This document shows positions 1 through 5,511 of a stretch of 5,694 nucleotides of DNA, one piece after another. The position numbers and the translations under genes are program-made. Origin of the DNA: Chloracidobacterium sp. UBA3360. Its GTDB lineage: Bacteria; Acidobacteriota; Blastocatellia; Pyrinomonadales; Pyrinomonadaceae. The notes under the pieces are model-generated. The model did no database searches. It was not told the DNA's origin and saw nothing but the letters and a program-made list of their open reading frames with translations. The stretch is taken from assembly GCA_002360555.1 (NCBI GenBank), contig DEQS01000063.1, forward strand, positions 1 to 5,694, written 5' to 3'. Numbering within the stretch: the first letter of the stretch is position 1; each line of letters opens with the position of its first letter.

Positions 1-84
1 GCTTTTGTTTCGCTTTGCGGTGAGCGAAAAACGCAGGATCGTATAGCCGCGATGCTCAAAACGGGTAAGCCGCTCAGAAACTAG
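1..84 (+). CDS. C-terminal end of an unidentified upstream gene (5' truncated)
   Basis: Frame 1 is open from the first base to a TAG stop at 82-84, while the other two forward frames hit stops early (19-21 and 43-45). It encodes 27 residues beginning AFVSLCGERK and ending KTGKPLRN, a charged and soluble-looking tail. The stop lies one base before the start codon of tag, matching the tight spacing of the genes downstream, which supports a real gene end in the same operon. Twenty-seven codons are too few to name a family and I do not recognise one. A chance open frame of this length is quite possible, so the call rests mainly on the spacing and on the absence of any other gene here. Confidence 0.45.
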   Translation, partial: AFVSLCGERKTQDRIAAMLKTGKPLRN

Positions 85-85
85 G

Positions 86-655
86 ATGAAACGCTGCACC
101 TGGGCATCGAACGAGCTAAATATCCCGTACCACGACACCGAGTGGGGTGTGCCGGTGCATGATGACCGGACGTTTTTTGAATTTTTGATACTTGAGGGAG
201 CACAGGCCGGGTTGTCTTGGGATACGGTTTTGAAAAAACGCGATGCGTACCGTGCGGCGTTTGATAATTTTGACCCCGCGAAGGTCGCGAAATACTCGGA
301 CGCAAAATGCGCGAAATTAATGCTGAACGAAGGTATTATCCGCAACCGCTTGAAGATTGCCTCCGCGGTGCGAAACGCCAAAGCTTTCCTCGCGGTGCAG
401 AAAGAATTTGGTTCTTTTGATAAATACATCTGGGGCTTTGTCGGCGGCAAGCCGATAGTGAATAAGCTAAAGGGCCACGGTGATGTTCCGGCGAAAACGG
501 ACATTTCCGACGCAATGTCAAAAGATCTGAAAAAACGCGGTTTTAACTTTGTCGGCTCGACGATTATGTACGCGTTTATGCAGGCGACGGGAATGGTCAA
601 TGACCATCTGACTAGCTGTTTTCGGTACAAGGAGTGTCAGAACCGCCTGCGTTAG
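86..655 (+). CDS. tag: DNA-3-methyladenine glycosylase I
   Basis: This is a base-excision repair enzyme that removes 3-methyladenine from alkylated DNA in the cytoplasm, leaving an abasic site. The 189 residues match the Tag family over their whole length (E. coli Tag is about 187). Near the N-terminus RCTW and YHDTEWGVP are seen, then LEGAQAGLSW at residues 36-45, whose Glu37 and Trp45 align with the base-recognition residues Glu38 and Trp46 of E. coli Tag. KKRGFNFVGSTIMYAFMQATG and VNDH follow. The structural zinc site appears intact as Cys4, His16, His174 and Cys178. The ATG at 86 is favoured because Cys4 must lie next to the start and the frame is closed upstream by a stop at 43-45. The Shine-Dalgarno sequence is poor, so coupling to the upstream stop at 82-84 is plausible. 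The last residues (CQNRLR) do not resemble family tails and are encoded by a palindrome that supplies the stop codon. Confidence 0.95.
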   Translation: MKRCTWASNELNIPYHDTEWGVPVHDDRTFFEFLILEGAQAGLSWDTVLKKRDAYRAAFDNFDPAKVAKYSDAKCAKLMLNEGIIRNRLKIASAVRNAKAFLAVQKEFGSFDKYIWGFVGGKPIVNKLKGHGDVPAKTDISDAMSKDLKKRGFNFVGSTIMYAFMQATGMVNDHLTSCFRYKECQNRLR

Positions 656-714
656 CGGGCGGCCAGCTTGTTGGTTAGCGAACTGGCCGCCCCCTTACGG
701 AGGCGGTTCCGACA
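635..714. repeat. 80-nt imperfect palindrome spanning the tag stop codon and the tag-ybaK gap
   Basis: Two nested stems share one axis. The outer arms 635-648 and 701-714 pair at 13 of 14 positions (one A/C mismatch, 639 against 710). The inner arms 657-666 and 683-692 are a perfect 10-bp match (GGGCGGCCAG with CTGGCCGCCC) around a 16-nt loop. The intervening 649-656 and 693-700 pair at 5 of 8 positions. In all, about 28 of 32 positions pair. The left arm encodes the final residues and the TAG stop of tag. The right arm carries GGAGG (699-703) ahead of ybaK. No T-run follows, so a standard intrinsic terminator is unlikely. It may be a REP-like dispersed element or an intercistronic RNA hairpin that processes or stabilises mRNA; the sequence alone cannot separate these. 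Confidence 0.8.
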
Positions 715-721
715 AAGTCTT

Positions 722-1201
722 ATGGATTTTCCGGTTACGCAGGCAGTCAGATTTTTGAGAGAGAAAAAAGTCGAGTTTTTGCCCCATCTTTACGATTACG
801 TTGAAAAAGGCGGGACGGCTGAATCGACAAGACAATTAGGCGTGAACGAACACGCGGTCGTTAAGACCTTGGTATTTGAAACGAACGAGAAACGGCCTTT
901 GATCGTGCTGATGCACGGCGACCGTCAGGTTTCGACAAAAACCCTGGCCCGTCACATGGGCGTCAAATCGGTCGAGCCAGCAACGCCTGAGCGTGCATCT
1001 AAACACACAGGCTATCTCGTTGGCGGCACATCGCCATTTGGTACACGGACAGTGATGCCGGTTTATGTTGAAGCGACGATCTTTGAGCTCGAAAAGATAT
1101 ACATTAACGGCGGCAAGCGTGGGTTTTTGGTCGAGATCGATCCGGCAGTTGTGAAAGCGATCCTAAAGATCGAGGAAGTCACGGTCGGGATCGAGAGTTA
1201 A
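722..1201 (+). CDS. ybaK: YbaK/EbsC-family Cys-tRNA(Pro) deacylase
   Basis: This is a trans-editing hydrolase that clears cysteine wrongly loaded on tRNA(Pro) by prolyl-tRNA synthetase, in the cytoplasm. From the ATG at 722 the protein has 159 residues, the same length as E. coli YbaK. It aligns from its first residues: TQAVRFLREKKVEF matches the family's opening helix. AVVKTLVF (residues 46-53) carries Lys48, which corresponds to the family's essential lysine. TGYLVGGTSPFG (96-107) and NGGKRG (129-134) are the family's glycine-rich active-site segments. The same frame is open further upstream to a TTG at 668, but that extension would be encoded by the palindrome and has no family counterpart. 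The GGAGG at 699-703 lies 18 nt from the ATG, too far for normal use, so initiation looks weak or coupled. Within the superfamily a related editing specificity is possible, but the GYLVGG-SP-G signature favours YbaK. Confidence 0.9.
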   Translation: MDFPVTQAVRFLREKKVEFLPHLYDYVEKGGTAESTRQLGVNEHAVVKTLVFETNEKRPLIVLMHGDRQVSTKTLARHMGVKSVEPATPERASKHTGYLVGGTSPFGTRTVMPVYVEATIFELEKIYINGGKRGFLVEIDPAVVKAILKIEEVTVGIES

Positions 1202-1202
1202 T

Positions 1203-1502
1203 ATGGCGAACTGGAGGGAATTGGCCAGTGATGGAAAGTATATCGAGGGCGAAGCCGAGATGCTGGCGGAAACAGATCGAGGCGTAGGTTTTTTCCCGGA
1301 AAACGAGATACGTGCAAGTTTTTACGAGAATTGGGGCGACACCCTTAGTGGCGACGAACAAATCGCCAAATATAAAGTGGCATTGATGAACTGGGGACAG
1401 TGGGCATCCTGCTCAACAAGCGGCGGCGAGGGAACGGCAAGGATGATGGATGTGCATCGAGTTTCGAAAAAGATCGATGACCTGGAAGGAAAACAAGTAT
1501 GA
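1203..1502 (+). CDS. Uncharacterised 99-residue protein, translationally coupled to thiolase
   Basis: I do not recognise this protein. It is acidic in its N-terminal half, has no signal peptide or membrane segment, and is probably cytosolic. It holds four tryptophans (W4, W44, W64, W67), a single cysteine (C70), and a glycine/serine-rich stretch CSTSGGEG at 70-77, followed by a charged C-terminal helix-like segment (VSKKIDDLEGK). It begins one base after the ybaK stop, and its TGA overlaps the start codon of the thiolase gene as ATGA at 1499-1502. This arrangement argues for a real gene and for translational coupling to the thiolase. Codon use looks like that of its neighbours. The thiolase ribosome binding site lies inside its last codons. 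Function unknown; a role linked to the thiolase would be only an inference from position. Confidence 0.75.
   Translation: MANWRELASDGKYIEGEAEMLAETDRGVGFFPENEIRASFYENWGDTLSGDEQIAKYKVALMNWGQWASCSTSGGEGTARMMDVHRVSKKIDDLEGKQV
1486..1490 (+). promoter_or_regulatory. Ribosome binding site of the thiolase gene
   Basis: AAGGA lies 8 nt before the ATG at 1499, inside the end of the preceding reading frame. It supports this start together with the ATGA stop/start overlap. Both point to coupled translation of the 99-residue protein and the thiolase. Confidence 0.7.
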
Positions 1503-2677
1503 AAGAAGCAGTAATAGTTTCGGCCGTGCGAACGGCTGTGGGTAAGGCTCCAAAGGGCACTTTGAAAAACACGCGTTCGGACGAAATGGGTGCAACGGCG
1601 ATACGAGAGGCCGTCGCTCGTGCGGGCGTTTCACCAGAGCTGATCGACGATGTCATCATGGGCTGTGCTTTTCCCGAGGCTGAGCAGGGAATGAACGTTG
1701 CGCGGACGGCGTCGATACTTGCAGGGCTGCCTGTCGAGGCTTCGGCGATGACGGTCAACCGTTATTGCTCGTCGGGGTTGCAGACGATCGCTCTCGCCGC
1801 GGAACGCATTATGGCGGGCGGTGCCGATGCTATAGTTGCGGGCGGGCTCGAATCGATGACCGTGATCCCGATGGGCGGCAACACGTTTCGCCCAAATCCG
1901 GGACTGGCGGACACCTATCCGGATTACTATTTGAACATGGGCCTGACGGCTGAGAATCTCGCCAAAAAATATGAGATCACGCGCGAACAGGCTGACGAGT
2001 TTTCATACAATTCGCACCGCAAGGCACTTGCCGCGATCGCCGAAGGCAAATTTACCGACGAGATCGTTCCCATGAATGTCTTTGTCGATGAGCTGGACGA
2101 AGGGGGACGCGTTCGCCGCAAAGAGATCGTTTTCGCCCAGGACGAAGGCCCGCGTGCGGATACTTCGATCGAGGGTTTGGCAAAGCTGAGGGCGGTGTTT
2201 CATGTCAACGGAACCGTGACGGCCGGTAATTCGTCGCAGATGTCCGACGGTGCGGCTGCAACGGTAGTGATGTCGGCAGACAAAGCGAGCGAGCTGGGGT
2301 TGAAGCCGCTTGCCCGTTTTGTCTCATTCGCGACCGCCGGATGCCTGCCCGAAGAAATGGGCATCGGCCCGGTCTATGCGATACCAAAGGCCCTGAAACT
2401 TGCGGGCCTCACGCTCGACCAGATCGATGTCATTGAGCTTAACGAAGCGTTTGCCGCACAAGGGTTGTCTGTAATGAAGGTCCTCGAAATGGACCCAAGC
2501 AAGGTCAATGTCAACGGCGGAGCAGTTGCGCTCGGACATCCGCTCGGATGCACCGGAGCTAAATTGACCGCGACCGTTTTGCAGGAACTAAAACGCACCG
2601 GCAAACGCTACGGCATGGTAACAATGTGCGTCGGCGGCGGCATGGGAGCAGCGGGGATATTCGAAAGGTTAGACTAA
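1499..2677 (+). CDS. fadA: Acetyl-CoA acyltransferase (3-ketoacyl-CoA thiolase), FadA/YusK type
   Basis: This enzyme catalyses thiolytic cleavage of 3-ketoacyl-CoA by CoA to give acetyl-CoA and a shortened acyl-CoA, the last step of beta-oxidation, in the cytosol. At 392 residues it has normal thiolase length. The nucleophile is Cys90 in NRYCSSGLQTIA, followed by GGLESM (115-120) and PMGGNTFRPN (124-133). The C-terminal half shows NEAFA (315-319), NGGAVALGHPLGCTGAK (339-355) with His347, and the second catalytic cysteine, Cys377, in CVGGGMG. All key residues are present. CSSGLQ and the GG-ES-M context resemble Bacillus FadA more than the short-chain PhaA/AtoB biosynthetic thiolases, and the acyl-CoA dehydrogenase downstream supports a degradative role. 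Still, chain-length preference and an acetoacetyl-CoA thiolase role cannot be excluded from sequence. The start is supported by AAGGA at 1486-1490. Confidence 0.93.
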   Translation: MKEAVIVSAVRTAVGKAPKGTLKNTRSDEMGATAIREAVARAGVSPELIDDVIMGCAFPEAEQGMNVARTASILAGLPVEASAMTVNRYCSSGLQTIALAAERIMAGGADAIVAGGLESMTVIPMGGNTFRPNPGLADTYPDYYLNMGLTAENLAKKYEITREQADEFSYNSHRKALAAIAEGKFTDEIVPMNVFVDELDEGGRVRRKEIVFAQDEGPRADTSIEGLAKLRAVFHVNGTVTAGNSSQMSDGAAATVVMSADKASELGLKPLARFVSFATAGCLPEEMGIGPVYAIPKALKLAGLTLDQIDVIELNEAFAAQGLSVMKVLEMDPSKVNVNGGAVALGHPLGCTGAKLTATVLQELKRTGKRYGMVTMCVGGGMGAAGIFERLD

Positions 2678-2690
2678 GGGCTTTCTGAAG

Positions 2691-3233
2691 ATGAAGACAC
2701 TGCTGCTGTTGATCGTTTCTACTTGGTTCGTTGCCGCCTGCAGTTCACCCGCGGTGAATAATGTTGCCAAGACAAACGTCAATGCGGTGAATTCGGTGCC
2801 TTATTCACGAACTGAAAATGCGTATACCTTTGCTCAAAACTCAGACCTTGCGCGTGATTTGACACCATCTGGAACAAAGGAAGCTCGCGAGATCGTCGGA
2901 AAAACCGTAAGTGAGAGCAAGCTGTGGCAGAACAATAAGTTTGTTAAACGACTCAGAAAACTCATGGGGGCTGATTACCAGACCATGAAGAAATTCTGGA
3001 ATACAGAAACACCGATAAAAAAATTCGGGGACTTCTTAATGATGACGGGCTGCGAACAAGATAACTGTGCCTACAATCGGTATGTTATGTTCATGGACTT
3101 GGGTGACGGATGTATTAACGTTATCCATTTCGGCAAGGACGCGACGAAAGCATGGAATGACTACGAAGAAATTGCATTGCCCCCACCTTTTGCAGAGGAA
3201 CTAGACGCGATGAAGTCGAATGGAAAGAGTTAA
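2691..3233 (+). CDS. Putative lipoprotein with a possible Ivy-like (lysozyme inhibitor) core
   Basis: The 180-residue product begins with a classic lipoprotein signal: MK, a hydrophobic stretch (residues 4-15) and a lipobox VAAC ending at Cys17. It should therefore be lipidated and exported, probably to the periplasm-facing or outer membrane. An Asn/Ser/Thr-rich linker follows (18-40), then a charged helical part (62-105) and a beta-like C-terminal region. The segment MMTGCEQDNCAYNRYVMFMDL (118-137) has a C-x4-C loop (Cys121, Cys126) between two predicted strands. This recalls the CKPHDC loop of Ivy, the periplasmic inhibitor of C-type lysozymes, but the inhibitory histidine is absent. Ivy membership is an inference; an unrelated lipoprotein family is equally possible. 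The gene starts 13 nt after the thiolase stop with AAGGG at 2676-2680. It is clearly more AT-rich (about 42% G+C in 2941-3120) than the thiolase, which suggests a different history or weaker codon selection. Confidence 0.85.
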   Translation: MKTLLLLIVSTWFVAACSSPAVNNVAKTNVNAVNSVPYSRTENAYTFAQNSDLARDLTPSGTKEAREIVGKTVSESKLWQNNKFVKRLRKLMGADYQTMKKFWNTETPIKKFGDFLMMTGCEQDNCAYNRYVMFMDLGDGCINVIHFGKDATKAWNDYEEIALPPPFAEELDAMKSNGKS

Positions 3234-3238
3234 AGGAG
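3233..3238 (+). promoter_or_regulatory. Strong ribosome binding site of the VOC gene
   Basis: AAGGAG lies 6 nt before the ATG at 3245 and overlaps the last base of the lipoprotein stop codon (TAA, 3231-3233). It fixes the start and gives this gene the means for efficient translation within the operon. Confidence 0.8.
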
Positions 3239-3244
3239 ATCGCG

Positions 3245-3628
3245 ATGCTAACAAACAACAATCCTGTCATCCTGATCCCTACGATCAAAAAGGATGAGGC
3301 AAAGCACTTTTACGAAACAACGCTTGGGCTGACTTTTAGATCCGACGATGGCTTTGCGCTCGTCTTTGATACGGGCGGAATTATGTTAAGGGTGACGCCT
3401 ATACAGGCATTTACGCCGCATGAATTTTCGGTGCTGGGCTGGGAAGTCGATGACATTGCGGCATCCGCGACGGATCTTAGTTCCCGCGGCGTCAAATTCG
3501 AGTTCTACGACTTTCCGTGGATGACGCAGGACGAGCAAGGTATCTGGGCGGCACCGGACGGGACAAAAGTAGCTTGGTTCAAGGACCCGGACGAAAATCT
3601 GCTGTCGATCTCACAGCACGCGAAATAG
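3245..3628 (+). CDS. VOC (glyoxalase / bleomycin-resistance fold) family protein
   Basis: This is a 127-residue single-module member of the vicinal oxygen chelate superfamily, soluble and probably dimeric like its relatives. The pattern is typical: an opening strand (PVILIPT), the helix ending HFYETTLGLTF (21-31), then DDGFALVFDTGGIMLRV (34-50), the second-repeat strand VLGWEVDDIAASATDLSSRGVKF (63-85), and the closing DGTKVAWFKDPDENLLSISQ (105-124). The usual metal ligands are not evident: no His in the first strand, and Ser121 sits where metal-dependent members have Glu in the final LLE motif. It is therefore probably not a true glyoxalase I, and may be a binding protein or an enzyme of unknown substrate. 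It lies 11 nt after the lipoprotein gene and 22 nt before the acyl-CoA dehydrogenase, within the same operon. The family is secure; the substrate is not known. Confidence 0.88.
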   Translation: MLTNNNPVILIPTIKKDEAKHFYETTLGLTFRSDDGFALVFDTGGIMLRVTPIQAFTPHEFSVLGWEVDDIAASATDLSSRGVKFEFYDFPWMTQDEQGIWAAPDGTKVAWFKDPDENLLSISQHAK

Positions 3629-3637
3629 ATCAAAAAA

Positions 3638-3643
3638 GAGGAG
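3638..3643 (+). promoter_or_regulatory. Ribosome binding site deciding the fadE start
   Basis: GAGGAG lies 7 nt before the ATG at 3651. A second in-frame ATG at 3663 would be 19 nt away, so 3651 is the preferred start. Confidence 0.8.
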
Positions 3644-3650
3644 CAATAAA

Positions 3651-5432
3651 ATGGAAGCACAAATGGAAAAAGAATATGTAAAGGGCGGCGAGTTTTTGAT
3701 CACTGACCAGACGACGTCAGAGGTTTTTACGCCGGAGGATTTTACAGACGAGCATAAGATGATCGGCGAAACGTGCCGTGAGTATATCGACAACGAGGTC
3801 GTACCAAATATGCCCGCACTTGAGGAGCATGACTACGAAGTTGGGCGCGGCCTGTTGAAAAAGGCGGGTGAGCTCGGTCTGCTCGGCGCAAATATTCCCG
3901 AGGAATACGGCGGCCTGGCGCTTGATCAGACGTCGGGCTGTATTATCGCCGAGATGGTCGGACGCGGCAGCGGGTTTGGTTCGACCTACGGTGCCCAAAC
4001 CTCGATCGGCTTGCTTCCTATACTCTATTGGGGTTCTGAGGAACTCAAAAACGAGTGGATACCAAAGATCACCTCGGGCGAAGCCGTTTCCGCGTACTGC
4101 CTGACCGAATCCAGCTCAGGCTCGGACGCCCTCGGTGCAAAATGCGTCGCGAAACTTTCCGAAGACGGCCAGACGTGGACGCTCAACGGCGAAAAGATGT
4201 GGATCACGAACGGCGGATTTGCCGACGTGTATCTAGTCTTTGCCAAGGTCGATGGCGAGAAAGAAAAATTCTCGTGTTTTCTCGTCCCGCGTAGCGACAA
4301 TTGCCGTCCCGGCAACGAAGAGCACAAACTCGGCATCAAGGCTTCGTCCACCACCGCGGTCATCCTTTCCGACGCAAAGATCCCGGTCGGTAATCTCATC
4401 GGCAATGTCGGCGACGGTGCCAAGATCGCTTTTAACGTGCTGAATGTGGGACGTTTCAAACTCGGTGCCTCGGTTACGGGCGGGGCAAAACTCGCTATTC
4501 ACGAGGCAGTTCGGTATGCGAATGAGCGGCATCAGTTCAACAAACCCATCTCGTCCTTTGGTGCGATCAAGCACAAGCTGGCCGAGATGGCGATCCGAAC
4601 TTGGGTCGCAGAATCGATCACCTATCGCACGGTCGGCATGATCGACGCTCTGATCGGCGAAGATCATGGCAATGATAAGAAGCTGCAGTCTATCGAGGAA
4701 TACGCAGTCGAATCGTCGATCAACAAAGTCGCGTGTTCTGAGGCTCTTGATTACGTCGTTGACGAGATGGTCCAGATCTACGGCGGCTACGGCTACTCGG
4801 CGGATTACCCTGCGGAAAAAGCTTATCGCGACAGCCGCATCAACCGCATCTTTGAGGGCACGAACGAGATCAACCGTATGCTGATCCCGGGACAACTCAT
4901 GAAACGCGCGATGAAAGGCACGCTCGGTTTGCTGCAAGCCGCGACCGCCTTGCAGGAAGAGATCCTCAATCCGCAGATGTTGTTCGACGAGGATACGGGC
5001 ATTCTCGCGGCGGAGACAAAGCTTGCTGCAAATGCGAAGAAAACGGCGCTGATGGTGCTTGGCACGGCTGCTCAAAAATACACGATGGAGCTCGCTAACC
5101 AGCAAGAGGTTTTGATCAATTGCGCTGACATCATTATGGACGCATACCAGATGGAAACCGCCATCCTGCGTGCCAAAAAGTTCGCCGACAAGAACGGTGA
5201 AGAGGCCGCCGGCCGCTATATCGATATCGCCAGTGTCTATTGCAACGACGCCATGCAGCGTGTCGAAGCTGCAGCAAAAAACACCATCGCCGCCATCGCC
5301 GAAGGCGACGAAGGCCGCACATTGTTGGTCGCGCTGAAGCGGTTCACCAAAAACAATTCACCCGTCAACACGATCACCGCACGGCAGCGAATTGCGGATA
5401 CGATGATCGCGGCGAATACGTACACTTACTAA
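3651..5432 (+). CDS. fadE: Acyl-CoA dehydrogenase, long FadE/YusJ (VLCAD-like) type
   Basis: This FAD enzyme oxidises acyl-CoA to trans-2-enoyl-CoA, the first step of beta-oxidation, passing electrons probably to electron-transfer flavoprotein. It has 593 residues, against about 380 for ordinary acyl-CoA dehydrogenases and about 594 for Bacillus FadE. KGGEFLI (11-17) and EVFTPEDFTDEHKMI (24-38) are typical of that subgroup. The N-terminal helical domain runs to about 145. The first family signature, AYCLTESSSGSDA (148-160), and the beta domain with WITNGGFADV (184-193) follow. The second signature, QIYGGYGYSADYPAEKAYRDSRI (375-397), precedes RIFEGTNEI, whose Glu402 is the predicted catalytic base. 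The extension from about 425 to 593 is helical and resembles the C-terminal domain of VLCAD and ACAD9, where it aids membrane association or dimer contacts. It is the last gene before the terminator. The substrate is inferred to be a medium to long acyl-CoA. Confidence 0.93.
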   Translation: MEAQMEKEYVKGGEFLITDQTTSEVFTPEDFTDEHKMIGETCREYIDNEVVPNMPALEEHDYEVGRGLLKKAGELGLLGANIPEEYGGLALDQTSGCIIAEMVGRGSGFGSTYGAQTSIGLLPILYWGSEELKNEWIPKITSGEAVSAYCLTESSSGSDALGAKCVAKLSEDGQTWTLNGEKMWITNGGFADVYLVFAKVDGEKEKFSCFLVPRSDNCRPGNEEHKLGIKASSTTAVILSDAKIPVGNLIGNVGDGAKIAFNVLNVGRFKLGASVTGGAKLAIHEAVRYANERHQFNKPISSFGAIKHKLAEMAIRTWVAESITYRTVGMIDALIGEDHGNDKKLQSIEEYAVESSINKVACSEALDYVVDEMVQIYGGYGYSADYPAEKAYRDSRINRIFEGTNEINRMLIPGQLMKRAMKGTLGLLQAATALQEEILNPQMLFDEDTGILAAETKLAANAKKTALMVLGTAAQKYTMELANQQEVLINCADIIMDAYQMETAILRAKKFADKNGEEAAGRYIDIASVYCNDAMQRVEAAAKNTIAAIAEGDEGRTLLVALKRFTKNNSPVNTITARQRIADTMIAANTYTY

Positions 5433-5452
5433 CGAACACACTGATTAAATAT

Positions 5453-5491
5453 AAAAGCCCCGGAAGCCGTAATTGGCAACCGGGGCTTTTT
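5453..5491 (+). terminator. Intrinsic terminator after fadE, probably bidirectional
   Basis: AAAAGCCCCGG (5453-5463) pairs perfectly with CCGGGGCTTTT (5480-5490). An inner GCC/GGC pairing (5466-5468 with 5475-5477) sits beyond a small A/A internal loop, closed by a 6-nt loop. A run of five T (5487-5491) follows on the plus strand, 20 nt after the fadE stop. On the minus strand the same stem ends in four T and then AT-rich sequence, so it may also terminate the converging gene. Confidence 0.92.
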
Positions 5492-5511
5492 CATGACCAA
5501 ATATCAGCGGT

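Noticed and set aside
8..29. Small hairpin TTTCGCT / AGCGAAA near the window start
   Set aside because: A 7-bp stem with an 8-nt loop and no T-run, lying within the probable end of the upstream gene, is within chance expectation.
657..692. Inner stem read as an intrinsic terminator of tag
   Set aside because: The stem is GC-rich and perfect, but it is followed by CCTTACGG rather than a T-run, and the loop is 16 nt. It fits a nested palindrome better.
668..721. N-terminal extension of YbaK from TTG at 668
   Set aside because: The extra 18 residues are encoded by the palindrome and have no counterpart in the family, while the ATG at 722 gives exactly the usual length.
1345..1758. Minus-strand open frame (137 codons) across the unknown gene and the thiolase start
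   Set aside because: It overlaps two well-supported plus-strand genes, has no ribosome binding site of note, and gives a Ser/Pro/Ala-rich composition typical of a shadow frame.
4233..5105. Long open frame on the minus strand (290 codons) opposite fadE
   Set aside because: It lies wholly within the fadE coding sequence, whose family motifs are intact. Its translation is rich in Arg, Asp and Leu without recognisable motifs, as expected for the antisense of a codon-biased gene.
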